A DNA stretch of 64,000 bases from JAMXLO01 sp963791495 (GTDB lineage: Bacteria > Pseudomonadota > Alphaproteobacteria > Acetobacterales > Acetobacteraceae). The first letter of the stretch is position 1; every line of letters begins with the position of its first letter. The notes below the pieces were generated by a model that saw only the letters and a program-made list of their open reading frames with translations, was not told where the DNA came from and ran no database searches. The position numbers were made by a program, and so were the translations under genes. The stretch lies in contig CAWBST010000021.1 in the NCBI GenBank assembly GCA_963791495.1, forward strand, positions 310,001 to 374,000. The letters run 5' to 3'. Below, piece by piece: positions 15,990-25,456 of this stretch.

Positions 15990-17134
15990 CCTCCCAACCT
16001 CCCGGTCGGGAACCCGCTACCGGACAGTTCGTGTGCTACCTAAACCGGTCATATCGTCTGCTACCGACAGGACACACCGACTACGTCGTCAATCAGGCGG
16101 CGCTGGACTATATGCGTGGGCGCGCCCTGGCCGGGCCTGTCATCAGCCAGCTGGCGGCGCATCAACTGACACAGTTCGCCGATCAGGCTGCCTGGCAGAC
16201 GCATCTCCATCGCCTTGGGATCAGCGCCTTGCAGGTCACGCCCGACCCGGTCTGCCACCGAAGGAGCGTTGTGGGGCAGCATCCAGGCGCATGGACTGCT
16301 GCGCGATATGGTGATTGTCAGTGACGACGCCGGCCAGTTCGCCGTCGGCCAGCATGCGCTGTGCTGGGTGCATGCAGGCAGAACGGCTGGTCCACAAACT
16401 CGACGCGTTCACCGATCCGCACCGCGTCGCGCAGGAACGCATACGCGCGCTGATCTGGTGGTTCTACAACGATCTCAAGGCGTATCGCGCTGGACCCACG
16501 GCGCGGCGGCGCAGCGAACTGCGGGCTCGCTTCGACCGCATCTTCCATCGACGCACCGGCTTCGTCACGCTCGATCGCCTGCTCCAACGGTTACATGCCA
16601 ACAAGCCTGAGTTGCTGATGGTGCTCGACCGGCCAGAGACACCGCTTCACACCAACGGCTCCGAGCGCGACATCCGCCTTCATGTCACTAAGCGCAAGGT
16701 CAGTGGCGGCACGCGCAGCGTCGATGGCCGCGACTGCCGCGACGCCTTCCTCGGATTGATGCGCACCGCCGCCAAACTCGGCGTCGCTTTCTGGGATTAT
16801 GTCGGCGACAGGCTCAGTGTCCCAAACCAGCCGGCTATACCGTATCTGCCTGACCTCATCCGCTGCCGCGGACAGCCTGTCTGACCAGAGACGCCACGGG
16901 TTTTGCCCCTGTTACCGCTTGATCCCACCATTGAGGCGTTCGAGCGGGTTGGTGCTGTGTATCTTGGTGCGATGCTGCGCCGGGAACCCCATGTAGGCGA
17001 GCACGTCGGCCTCGGCATTGTCCATCAAAGCCGCGAGCTTCTGATGCGCGGCCTGGCCTGATCGGCGACCTGTCGCCACTGCTTGCGCGCGGCCTCGGCA
17101 TTATCCTGGGCGAAGGCGGTTCCGATCCACGCCG

Positions 17135-17159
17135 AGGTCCCTGGGCTTGACCCGGGGAT
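17135..17159. repeat. palindromic insert in IS256 copy 1 (site A)
   Basis: CCTGGGCTTGACCCGGGG forms an imperfect hairpin inside the transposase, between TQRR and SAWIGTAFAQ. The identical sequence is at 27982-28006 in copy 2. It resembles the widespread alphaproteobacterial repeat built on CCGGGCTTGACCCGG. Confidence 0.65.
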
Positions 17160-17711
17160 GCGCCGCTGTGTCTTGCCGGCATGAGCCAGGGCATTGCGCA
17201 TGAAGTGCGCACGGCAGCGCTGCTAGGTGGCGCCAAGCACCTTGGCGATCGCCGCTTTCAATCCTTCATGAGCATCGGAGATGACCAGCTTGACGCCGCG
17301 CAGGCCGCGCCGTGTGAGCGAACGCAGGAACTCGGTCCAGAACGGCTCGGCTTCGCTGTTGCCGATCGTCATGCCGAGCACTTCGCGCCGACCATCCGTG
17401 TTGACCGCCATGGCCACGATCACTGCCACCGAGACGATATGATGATCGCGCCGGGCTTTGACGTAGGTGGCATCCAGCCACAGATACGGCCACTCGCCTT
17501 CGATCGGACGACGCAGGAAGGTCTGCACCCGCTCGTCGATCTCGGCACAGAGCCGCGACACCTGGCTCTTGCTGATCCCCTCCATCCCCATCGCCTTGAC
17601 GAGCTCGTCCACCGAACGGGTCGAGATGCCCTGGACATAGGACTCCTGGATCACCGCCGTCAGCGCCTTCTCCGCCATCCGACGCGGCTCCAGGAGGCCG
17701 GGAAAGTAGCT

Positions 17712-17737
17712 GCCCCCCGCTTTCGCAGGGGCAGGCT
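17712..17737. repeat. palindromic insert in IS256 copy 1 (site B)
   Basis: 26 bases, on the coding strand starting AGCCTGCCCCTGCG and ending CGGGGGGC, between KLRK and SYFPG of the transposase. The copy-2 counterpart (28561-28588) has 28 bases. Neither length keeps the frame. Confidence 0.6.
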
Positions 17738-18231
17738 CTTGCGCAGCTTCGGGATGCGCAGCTCGACCGTGCCGGCCCGTGTCTGCCAGTCGCGATTCGC
17801 GGTAGCCATTGCGCAGGTTGGTCCGGCCCTCGCTGCGCTCGCCGTGACCGGCCCCACACAGCGCCTCGGTCTCCAGCTCCATCAGACGCTGCGCGGCAAA
17901 GCCGATCATCTCGCGCAGCAGTGTCGCGTCGGAGCCCTTCTCCAGCAGTTCGCGAAGGGCGATCATGTCGTCTGTCATCGTGGTGGCCTCCAAGGTCAGA
18001 GTTGCGTTCGCAACCCAACCCTTGTGATGCCCGGAGGCTCTATTATGCGATCCGCCCGCAACGGGTGCCGTGTCCTGGGTGGCAGCCCTTGGCACGGCGG
18101 CTGGCGTCGGATCGAACCCAACCCGAGCCTTCTGGGCTCCTACAGTAGCTTGATCGCGCCAGCCATCTTCACTGGACCCGAATGGTTGCCGGAATTTCAG
18201 GTTCGTTCAAACAAGGCGGGGTCAACGAGGA

Positions 18232-19190
18232 TGCCTGACATAGCCACACAGATCGCGGGGATTGACGCCTCGAAGAACCACCTCGACATGGCCATCCATG
18301 GCCACGCCAAGGTTACACGCGTGCCCAACACAGTCGCCGGCTGGAAGACGCTCGCAACCAGTCTCGTTGCCGCGGGCGTCGCGCGCGCCGGAATCGAGGC
18401 GACAGGCGGATACGAACGCGGTGTGATGGGTTATCTTCGCGATCAGGGCGTCGTCGTCACCCTGCTGCAGCCGGTGCAGGTGAAGGCTTTCGGCATGCTG
18501 CACCTGAAGCGGGCAAAGACCGACCGCATCGACGCGGTGCTGATCGCCGCCTGCACGCAGGTTCTGGGCAATCGGAACCGGATGACACCGGATGCCCGGT
18601 TCGAGGCTCTCGGCGATCACCTCACCTTCATCGAGCAGATCGAGGAAGACATCGCGCGCTTCAAGACGCGGCTGGAGCACATCAGCGACAAGCGGCTGCG
18701 GCGTAGTGTCGAGGCCAGTATCAAGCGAGAGCAGATGCGACGGTTGCTCGAGATCAAGCGCCTGATCGACGTCGTGCGCGCCCATGACGATCTGAGCAAG
18801 CGCTTTCTTCTGGTGTTGAGCGTGCCCTCGGTCGGCGAGCGCACGGCCCTTGCCCTACTGATCCGCATGCCTGAGCTCGGCCAGGTGACCCGAGAACAGG
18901 CGGCGTCGTTGGCTGGGCTGGCGCCGTTCGTTCATCAGAGCGGCAAATGGCAGGGTCAGACACGGATCGGCGGCGGGCGCAGCCGGTTGCGGCGCTCGCT
19001 GTTCGCGGCCGCGTTCCCCGGGGCGCATCACTGGAACAAGCCGCTGATGAGCATGCACAATCGCCTGCGCGCGCGTGGAGCGTCACACACCAGCGCAATC
19101 GTCGCTTGCGCGCGAAAGCTGTTGATCCAGGTCAACGCCGTGGTGGCCCGTGGCACACCGTGGGAAGATCGGGCGAACAGCCTGGCGTGA
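18232..19190 (+). CDS. IS110-family transposase, copy 1
   Basis: A 319-residue DEDD-type transposase/recombinase. The N-terminal catalytic part has IAGIDASKNHLDMAI, GIEATGGYERGV and KTDRIDAVLIA. The C-terminal IS116/IS110 part has VPSVGERTALALL, SLAGLAPFVHQSGKWQGQ and GRSRLRRSLF with the catalytic Ser region. Intact and identical to the copy at 29082-30040 at protein level. IS110 elements move without terminal inverted repeats and carry a structured non-coding end; the hairpin-rich 240 bases downstream may be part of it. Confidence 0.93.
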
Positions 19191-19280
19191 TCGTCGCGAA
19201 CCAATGCCAGTTCCTTGGTTTGACTGCCGGCACCTGTTCCTTCGTCTCGACCTGCTGCCCATCAGTCAAGGGACACATCA

Positions 19281-19334
19281 CCCGTCAAGGATGGCCGAAG
19301 GCCACCGCTGCGCGGCGCGTAGCGTCCTTGATGG
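19281..19334. repeat. palindromic element downstream of IS110 copy 1
   Basis: CCGTCAAGGATGGCC and the complement of GCGTCCTTGATGG form the arms, with GGCCGAAGGCC as an inner hairpin. It shares the TCAAGGA(T/C)G arms and the CGCGGCGCG-AGCGTCC interior with the 14695 element. It is itself enclosed by a wider inverted repeat, GTCAAGGGACACAT / ATGAGTCCCTTGGC (19265-19353). Confidence 0.6.
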
Positions 19335-19520
19335 GGCAATGAGTCCCTTGGCAGACTCGAATGGAGGAGAGACGCCAGATCGAAACGATGATTATGGTTG
19401 CTACCCAGGAGCACCACGGTGACCACCGCTTTGGATAAGTGGCCCGCCTACGCCAGACTCTCGGCGGTCGCGCAGGCAGGCCACTTACCCACAGCTCCTA
19501 CACCACCACCGGGGACACGA

Positions 19521-19860
19521 CCGAGATGCGCTGACTTGACAGACGGAGCCTTCGTCCGGCGCCCCCTTCACGATCAGCATTCGTCTCCTTGAGAGCTCAG
19601 CGAGCAGGCAGCCGCTCACATCGACGGCAACCGCCGACTGGCGGTGATCGGCACGATCAACCGCGGATTGTGCAGGCTCTCGGGCAAGCGAACCCAACGC
19701 GGTTGACCGCCACACCTGGGTCGCGTCGTTCGAGCATAGATCGTGAGCCGATTCGCAGCCTCACCACCGCTGAAGCCTTGACGATTGCAATTCCGCTCTG
19801 TCAGCGTCGCCGTGACGGGGAGCGCCCAACGGACCGCTTCGGTATCCGTCATGCCCCCTG
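19521..19860. other. no gene recognised
   Basis: 340 bases between the duplication end and the tRNA. The sequence just before it (19495-19520, CTCCTACACCACCACCGGGG) resembles the outer end of an IS256 element, so this may be the flank of a lost IS. No protein-like ORF. Confidence 0.35.
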
Positions 19861-19867
19861 CTGCCGG

Positions 19868-19939
19868 TGCCGGGTGAGGGATTTGAACCCCCGACCTTCG
19901 GTTTACAAAACCGCTGCACTACCACTGTGCTAACCCGGC
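19868..19939 (-). tRNA. tRNA-Thr(UGU)
   Basis: On the minus strand the sequence folds as a tRNA: acceptor GCCGGGT / ACCCGGC, D-arm GCAC / GTGC, anticodon loop TTTGTAA with anticodon TGT, and T-arm GGGGGTTCAAATCCCTC. The gene ends in the discriminator A without an encoded CCA. UGU decodes threonine ACA codons. It is an isolated single tRNA gene. Confidence 0.93.
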
Positions 19940-20072
19940 AAGACGGCTGTTCTACCACGGGATGGTGCGCCTGGAAGCCTGAAGCCAAACCATTGAATCC
20001 CTGGGAGAAATTGAAGCTCGATCCCGTCGAGTCCACCTCCCCGGCATGGCGAGCCTGTTCGATGCAGCGGAT

Positions 20073-20319
20073 TCACCCCGTGAAGTCCGCTGTGCTTGTG
20101 CCGGCGAGCGCCCTATTGTTGTTCATGGGGCAAGGTGTCAGGCCCCGCTTCAGTGCGCCGATCACGCTGGCGGTGATGCCGGAGGAATGCCAGTCCATCC
20201 CCATCACTGAGCCGAACGACTGGAACCAAGAGGCATGCGCCAGGCATGCGATCGCCCAGCCATTTCGGCACGCGACCACCGTGAAGCGGCAAGTCCGTAC
20301 TGCCGGCACGGCGTACCAT
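20073..20319 (-). pseudogene. DUF763 protein N-terminal remnant
   Basis: GSTDLPLHGGRVPKWLGDRM and, in another frame, SFGSVMGMDWHSSGITASVI then GALKRGL match the beginning of DUF763 proteins, which are usually about 400 residues. Roughly 30 residues between the two blocks and the whole C-terminal part are missing. DUF763 proteins are uncharacterised but often neighbour DNA-repair genes; here a broken dinB is adjacent. Confidence 0.65.
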
Positions 20320-20360
20320 CAGCGCATACCTGTCGGTGTGACGCCAGAGGTCGCGTCCGG

Positions 20361-21400
20361 TTACGGCATGATCGCCCCGGCAGCGTCAAACAGCGGCAGT
20401 TCATCGGCGGCACTGATCGGCACCTGATCAAAGTTCGACACTGCGACGCCAAGCAGCCGGACGCCCGTGGCAGTCGGTAGTAGCGTGCGCACGAGTTCAA
20501 CGCTTGCCTGCCGCAAGAAGTCGCGTCGCGCGATAATGCTCGAGAAGCTGCGGCTTCGGGTGACCCGGCGGAAGTCAGCGAACTTCACGTTCACTGTCAC
20601 AGTCCGGCCGGCGACTTTTATCTTCTCGCACCACGACCATACATCTGCAGCTATGGCCGCGACGCCCGCTTCGATTGCATCTGGCGTGGTCAGGTCACGT
20701 TCGAAGGTAGTTTCGGAGCCGGAGGATTTTCGCTGACGTTCGGCAACGACCTGTCGATCGTCTTCGCCGTTGGCGATGCCAAGATACCAGGTGGCCGATT
20801 TGCCGAAATGCTGCTGCAGAAAGGCAAGCGATTTCGCTCTCAGGTCCGCTCCCGTTCGAATGCCGTGTCGCTCCATCTTTGCCCTAGTGGCAGGTCCGAC
20901 GCTATGAAACCTCGCAACTGGGAGCGAGGCAATGAAGTCCGGTCCCATTTCCGGGGTGATAACGAACTGCTCGTTCGGCTTGCGCTGGCTGGATGCCAGC
21001 TTGGCTGACGCAGTCAGACCCATCTCCTCGAGAATGCGCGCGCGAATCGCTTTCGCGGTGGCGGACGCGGTCTGCAGCCTTCGCAGGTCCAGCGACACGT
21101 CGAGATAGGCTTCGTCGAGTAATGGGCGAAGATGGCGTGGATCTGGCGCGAGACGGCGCGGTAGACCTCGAAGCGTGGCCGGACAAATACCAGTTCCGCA
21201 CATTGCCGCAGCGCCGTCGTCGAAGGCATGGCCGAGCGCACGCCGAATGCGCGAGCTTCGTAGCTCGCTGTGGCCACCACACCTCGCTTGGCACCGTGAC
21301 CTACCGCGACGGGTCGCCCGCGGAGCTCTGGGTTGTCGCGCTACTCGATCGACGCGTAGAACGCGTCCATGTCGATATGGATGATCTTGCGCGGTGGCAT
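20361..21400 (-). pseudogene. dinB: DNA polymerase IV, degraded
   Basis: The start MPPRKIIHIDMDAFYASIE at 21400 is the palm motif of Y-family polymerases, but the next codon is TAG. Other frames carry VVATASYEARAFGVRSAMP and LLDEAYLDVSLDL (catalytic acidic pair: Asp in LDEAYLD). The conserved GVSYNKFLAK segment is deleted, leaving LTASAKLASSQRKPNEQF. The helix-hairpin-helix VARFHSVGPATRAKMERHG and the little-finger domain remain to the stop at 20361. Nonsense, frameshift and deletion together make it a true pseudogene and not only an assembly artefact. Confidence 0.85.
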
Positions 21401-21670
21401 CCGGTGATCATATCACGGGGCACGAACAGATAGAGAGCTACAGGCATTCGCCGTTGTCCGATCTATCAGTATCGGTATGGCAACGGGCTTGCACGGCTGT
21501 GCCGGTTGATCGCGACCGGAGTCACGGAGAGGTGGCCGGGTTGGTCTGAACAGCGTTTCGGTTCCGATAGATGGTTTCCCCGCGAACTATCTCCATCGAT
21601 TGCCGTTGTGGGGCGTTGCGTAGGAAGGGCGTAGCCCGACCGCAGCAATGCCCCACAACGGCGGCGAACA

Positions 21671-22498
21671 TCATGCGGCCTCCGCCAGCGCCAAGCCACA
21701 GAAATAGGCTTGGTCCGGCGTCTTTCCGCCAAGGCTCGAGTGAGGCCTCTTGCGGTTGTAGAAGGCCAGGTAACCGCCGATCGAGCTGCGCGCCTCTGCC
21801 ACGCTGTCATAGGCGCGCAGGTAGACCTCTTCGTATTTGACCGAACGCCACAGCCGTTCAACGAACACGTTGTCGCGCCACGAGCCGCGGCCATCCATGC
21901 TGACCCTGATCGCGTTGTCCGATAGTACGCCAGTGAACGCCGCGCTGGTGAACTGGCTGCCTTGGTCGGTATTGAAGATCTCCGGCCGACCATGCCGAGC
22001 GAGCGCCTCATCCAGCGCGTCCAGGCAGAAATCAACCTCCACGCTGATCGACACACGCCAGGCCAGCACCCGCCGGCTGAACCAGTCCACCACCGCCGTG
22101 AGATAGACAAAGCCGCGAGCCATCGGAACGTATGTGATATCCATCGCCCACACCTGATTAGGCCGCTCGATCGTTACGCTGCGCAGCAGGTAGGGAAAAA
22201 CCTTGTGCCCACCTGCGGGTTTGGACGTGCGCGGCCGGCGATAGATCACTTCGAGCCCCATCTGCCGCATCATCGTCGTGACCCGCTCACGGCCGATCGC
22301 GATACCCTCGCCACGCAGCAGGTCACGCAGCATCCTGCTGCCCGCGAACGGGTAGTCCAGGTGCAGTTCGTCGATCCGCCGCATGATCGCCAAATCGGCG
22401 GCCGACACCGGGCAGGGATCGTAGTACAGACTGCCGCGGCTGATCCCCAGCAGCTCGGCCTGTCGGCTCAATGCCAGCCTGTGTCCGCGGTCGATCAT
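21671..22498 (-). CDS. IS3 transposase orfB (integrase catalytic subunit)
   Basis: About 275 residues from MIDRGHRLALSRQAELLGIS. The rve-type DDE core shows PNQVWAMDITYVPMARGF (first Asp), IFNTDQGSQFTS (second Asp) and GSWRDNVFVERLWRSVKYEE (Glu). The start overlaps the orfA stop by ATGA; IS3 elements make an orfAB fusion by -1 frameshifting, and the orfB frame is open upstream of the ATG as that requires. Intact. Confidence 0.92.
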   Translation of the reverse strand: MIDRGHRLALSRQAELLGISRGSLYYDPCPVSAADLAIMRRIDELHLDYPFAGSRMLRDLLRGEGIAIGRERVTTMMRQMGLEVIYRRPRTSKPAGGHKVFPYLLRSVTIERPNQVWAMDITYVPMARGFVYLTAVVDWFSRRVLAWRVSISVEVDFCLDALDEALARHGRPEIFNTDQGSQFTSAAFTGVLSDNAIRVSMDGRGSWRDNVFVERLWRSVKYEEVYLRAYDSVAEARSSIGGYLAFYNRKRPHSSLGGKTPDQAYFCGLALAEAA

Positions 22499-22806
22499 CG
22501 CTTTGCGCTCAGCAAACCCGCCTTGCCGAGCGCAGCCGACAAAAAATCGTTCTCCAGGGTCAGCTCGCCGATCTTCGCGTGCAGCGTCTTCAGGTCCGCA
22601 CTCGCGCTCGCTGGTTGTGCCGGCGAACCGGAACCGAACATGCCTGTCGCCCCTTCCAGCAGCTGCGCCTTCCACGCCGCGATCTGCGTCGTGTGCACGT
22701 CATGCAACTGCGCCAGCTCCGCCAGCGTCTTCTCACCTTTGATGGCAGCCAAGGCCACCTTGGCCTTGAATCCAGGGCTGTGGTTGCGCCGTGATCGTCT
22801 CGACAT
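22495..22806 (-). CDS. IS3 transposase orfA (helix-turn-helix subunit)
   Basis: A 103-residue protein, MSRRSRRNHSPGFKAKVALA followed by HDVHTTQIAAWKAQLLEG (HTH_Tnp_1), then a leucine-zipper-like IGELTLENDFLSAALGK that mediates oligomerisation. Overlaps orfB. Confidence 0.92.
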   Translation of the reverse strand: MSRRSRRNHSPGFKAKVALAAIKGEKTLAELAQLHDVHTTQIAAWKAQLLEGATGMFGSGSPAQPASASADLKTLHAKIGELTLENDFLSAALGKAGLLSAKR

Positions 22807-22872
22807 GCTCCCTCCTGCTGCGCGGCATCAGTGCCGCAATCAGGCAGGGATTCCACTTATCGGACTGTTCAG

Positions 22873-23530
22873 ATTCGCCCAGCCACCTCTCGGGCAAGCC
22901 ACGCTATGCTAGCATCGAGACTCACTGGAACCGCCTTCCGGCCTATTACGAGGTCCCCTGGCGCGGCCGAAGAGCCACTGAACTCGGTGGCGCGATCATC
23001 AGTCGTCCCATTCACGCACACGAACTGCTGACATTCACGCTGGGACCGGTGCGCCGCGTGTTCGCCAGGCTCTCCACAAGGGTCAACCCCATCGAGACAG
23101 AGGATTGCGCGGCGATCATCCTGGAAATGGCCTCCGGCGCACTGGTCACCGCCTCGGTCACGCTAGGTGCGGCGGAGGAGGTGAGCAAATTCCGTTTCTG
23201 CTTTGCTGACCTGACGGCGGAGAGTCCCGGCAAGTCGCCGTATCGTCCAGCCGAGGGCGAGTGGCGCGTCATCCCCCCCGCCGACAGACCGAGATCGACG
23301 CGGCATTGCGGGGCTTCGTGCCGCGCCAGGAAAGCTTCGCCGGACTGGTGGAAGCGCTGCACGCGGCGCTGGAGGGCATCGCTGCATGGCCAGTGACTCT
23401 GCAGGATGCCTACCAGTCGCCGGAGCTGGTCTCGGCCATCTACTACAGCGCGGCAGGCAGCACTGCTGTCGAATTGCCGTTACCGCCGAATCATCCCGTG
23501 CGCGATGGCTGGGCCGCCTGGTTGACGTAA
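22873..23530 (+). pseudogene. Gfo/Idh/MocA-type oxidoreductase, 5'-truncated
   Basis: The frame directly after the IS3 reads ASIETHWNRLPAYYEVPWRG and LGGAIISRPIHAHELLTFTL. These are C-terminal-domain sequences of NAD(P)-dependent sugar-type oxidoreductases, including the His of the H-x-x-H region. The Rossmann half is missing. A run of seven C bases (23274-23280) marks a one-base frameshift, after which the reading continues QTEIDAALRGFVPRQESFAG to the stop at 23530. Confidence 0.7.
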
Positions 23531-23668
23531 CCCCGGGAGTCATCGATGTCGAGCTTACTGCGTTCCACGGCATGCGCGTTGCGACATAATGTACACGTCG
23601 CCTGGAAACCGTAATTGGGATGCGCTCTCATCGACCGATCGCCTGGAATCGACCGAGGAGGTGAGAAG

Positions 23669-25025
23669 ATGGCGCAGCCGGGAAACGCTCGCTTCGTCGG
23701 TGAGCGGCTTGGCCAGTTCGTCGCGGCGTCGCGCTGGCACGCGCTACCGCAGGCGTTGCGACGCGAGGGCAAGCGGTCGCTGCTGAACTTCATCGGCTGT
23801 GCCCTGGGCGTCACCTCTGCTACGCCAATCGAGATGACAATGCGCGTTCTGACGCGTTTGTCCGGCCCCGAGCGGGTCGCAGTGATCGGCCGCGCCGAAC
23901 GGCTAGACCCACTCGGCGCAGCCTTCATCAACGCGGTCGCCGGCAATCTGCTCGATTATGACGACACGCACCTGCGGACTGTCATCCATCCGACGGCGCC
24001 CGTTGCACCAGCGGCACTTGCTCTGGCGGAACAGCGTGGGCTGCCAGGGGCCGAAATGCTTCACGCGTTCATCCTTGGTGCCGAAGTCGAGTGCCGGATC
24101 GGCAACAGTGTCTCGCCTGGCCATTATGCGCGAGGCTGGCATATCACCTCGACATGCGGGGTGTTCGGCTCTGCCGTCGCAAGCGCGAAGCTGCTTGGCC
24201 TGAATGCGGAGCAGACCTGGCACGCGCTTGGTATTGCCGCCAGCCAGTCCGCGGGACTGGTGGTGAACCTACCAACTGCTGCCAAGAACGTCAGCGTAGG
24301 CAATGCGGCTCGCAATGGGCTGTTTGCTGCGCTTCTGGCGGAACAGGGTTGCACGGCCGCGCCGGCTGCGATTGAGGGCGCACTCGGGTGGGCACGTGCA
24401 ATGGGGGATGATCCGAATATCTCGGACGTGACCGAGGGCCTGGGGGAGCGATGGGAGTTGCTGAAGAACACCTACAAGCCCTATCCGTGCGGGATAGTCA
24501 TGCACGCCGTTATCGATGCGTGCCTCGCACTGCGGCGGGATCATGCGGTGAGGGCAGCGGAAATCGCTGAAATCATCGTATCCGGCGACCAGCTTCTATT
24601 CGATCGCGGCGACCGGAGCGTGACCAATGAAAGGGATGCACGGGTCAGCATCCATCACTGCGCTGCAGTGTCCTTCCTGTTCGGCACGGCCGGTCTGAGA
24701 GAATTCTCCGAAGAGATGGTGCATGATAATGCGGTCGCTGCGCTGCGGGCGTTGACGGCAGTTCGTTTGGATTCGAACAGTCCCAAGGGTGCCGCGATAG
24801 CGACCGTCCGGACGATTGACGGGCGCACGCTGGAAGAGACGGTGCTTCACGCCCGGGGCAGTACCCGAACAGCCATTGTCTGATCAGGACATCGAAGCGA
24901 AGGTGCGAGAACTGGCTCGGCATGGCGCCTTCTCAGGGCGTATCGATGATGTCATCGCGGCCGCCTGGGAGCTCGACAAGTTGGGAACGATACATCCGTT
25001 GATTGAGGCTGCACGACGGGATTAG
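23669..25025 (+). pseudogene. MmgE/PrpD family protein with 3' frameshift
   Basis: A strong GGAGGTGAG site precedes the ATG. The 404-residue open frame shows the MmgE/PrpD fold: GNLLDYDDTHLRTVIHP, TCGVFGSAVASAKLLGL and NTYKPYPCGIVMHAVIDA. The frame closes early after GSTRTAIV at 24883. The normal C-terminus continues in the next frame as PLSDQDIEAKVRELARHG to 25025, so about 45 residues are separated by a single shift near 24870. The family includes 2-methylcitrate dehydratase, but position alone cannot assign this one; its neighbours look like a catabolic cluster. Confidence 0.82.
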
Positions 25026-25084
25026 CGGATTAGCACGCCACGCGCCTGTCTCCCCCGTTGCTCGGAACGTCGTCTGCGGGCGAA

Positions 25085-25456
25085 TTCGTGGGGAGGGTGA
25101 TGCTGGTCATATACGCAGCGTCCTATCACACGGCGCGGCGAAGAGGATATGCCCTCACGTTTCCAGTCACCACGACGGGCTGTGGTCTCTCGGACCAGCC
25201 GCGGCGGGAATATCACTACATCCAGGATACGATCGGCGCGCAAATCATCGGGCCACTCGACGCGTTGTCCTCACTGGGATGGCGAATCCTCGGGTGGCCT
25301 CATTGGCTTGCTGCTCGCGGCGACGCATCCGGAGCGGGTCGCGAGCCTCGTGTTGTGCAACAAGCCATCGCCGCGCTCAGGCGCGAACGGGACATTCCCT
25401 GGGGTGCTGCAGTTGCCGAGATCGCCTCGCGCCGCTACTCTCGCTTGAAGCGCTAG
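25085..25456 (+). pseudogene. alpha/beta hydrolase fragment
   Basis: GLSDQPRREYHYIQDTIG in one frame and GGLIGLLLAATHPERVASLV in another are pieces of an enol-lactonase-like alpha/beta hydrolase: the GxSD region and the segment just after the nucleophile elbow. The nucleophile Ser and the catalytic His are not found. At least two frame changes. Confidence 0.6.

Larger units (their letters stand above)
14532..16069 (-). mobile_element. ISNCY/IS1202-type insertion sequence 1
   Basis: The 1,538-bp element has imperfect terminal repeats: the left end starts TGTCGAGAGCA, and the complement of the right end starts TGTCGGTAGCA, with CCGGT-TAGGT and CACA conserved further in. The 16-bp target duplication is long for an IS but in keeping with the variable, long duplications described for IS1202 relatives. 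It sits inside the IS66-like transposase gene. Confidence 0.88.
13739..16884 (+). pseudogene. IS66-like transposase, copy 1, split and frameshifted
   Basis: The N-terminal part runs from MAYRLRRWKRWWFKVAEQER to LLRAGHTDY, where the ISNCY element is inserted. It resumes at about 16086 as VVNQAALDYMRGRALAGPV. Two further frame breaks follow (near 16253 and 16372) before the IS66 C-terminal region SERDIRLHVTKRKVSGGTRS. The break near 16253 is shared with copy 2, so it predates their separation or reflects the element's normal decoding. Not functional in its present state. Confidence 0.8.
13641..16915 (+). mobile_element. IS66-like element, copy 1, interrupted by an ISNCY element
   Basis: Terminal inverted repeats begin GTAACAGGGGCA at 13641 and end in GCCCCTGTTAC at 16915. 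Without the nested element (14532-16069 plus one target duplication) it is about 1.72 kb. A shorter copy lies at 34588-35942 in the opposite orientation. The right flank (CGCTTGAT, 16916-16923) is the reverse complement of copy 2's right flank (ATCAAGCG, 35943-35950), an 8-bp duplication as expected for IS66. Confidence 0.85.
16916..17978 (-). pseudogene. IS256-family transposase, copy 1, interrupted
   Basis: A Mutator-type transposase beginning MTDDMIALRELLEKGSDATL (17978). Family motifs are YLWLDATYVKARR, AVNTDGRREVLGM and VISDAHEGLKAAIAKVLGAT. A TAG then replaces the expected Trp codon before QRCRAHFMRNALAHAGK. A one-base insertion (GCGAATCGCG versus GCGATCGCG in copy 2) and a 26-bp palindrome (17712-17737) also break the frame. 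The gene is cut at IKR by the IS66-like element; its missing C-terminal part lies at 35943-36185. Confidence 0.85.
17134..19520. repeat. 2.4-kb near-identical duplication, copy 1
   Basis: From the palindrome at about 17134 to GGGGACACGA at 19520, the sequence matches 27981-30370 with only scattered differences. It spans most of an IS256, the IS110 and its downstream hairpins. Left of 17134 the two IS256 copies are clearly less alike, so identity changes abruptly at the palindrome. Confidence 0.88.
21546..22872 (-). mobile_element. IS3-family insertion sequence, complete
   Basis: Ends are CTGAACAG at 21546 and CTGTTCAG at 22872, enclosing an overlapping orfA/orfB pair. About 1.33 kb, typical of IS3. 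No clear target duplication is visible. It has removed or separated the 5' part of the oxidoreductase gene to its right. Confidence 0.82.

Noticed and set aside
17181..18231. Long plus-strand N-terminal extension of the IS110 frame (669 residues in total)
   Set aside because: The first 350 residues are antisense to the IS256 transposase; the IS110 protein proper starts at 18232 with MPDIATQIAGIDASKN.
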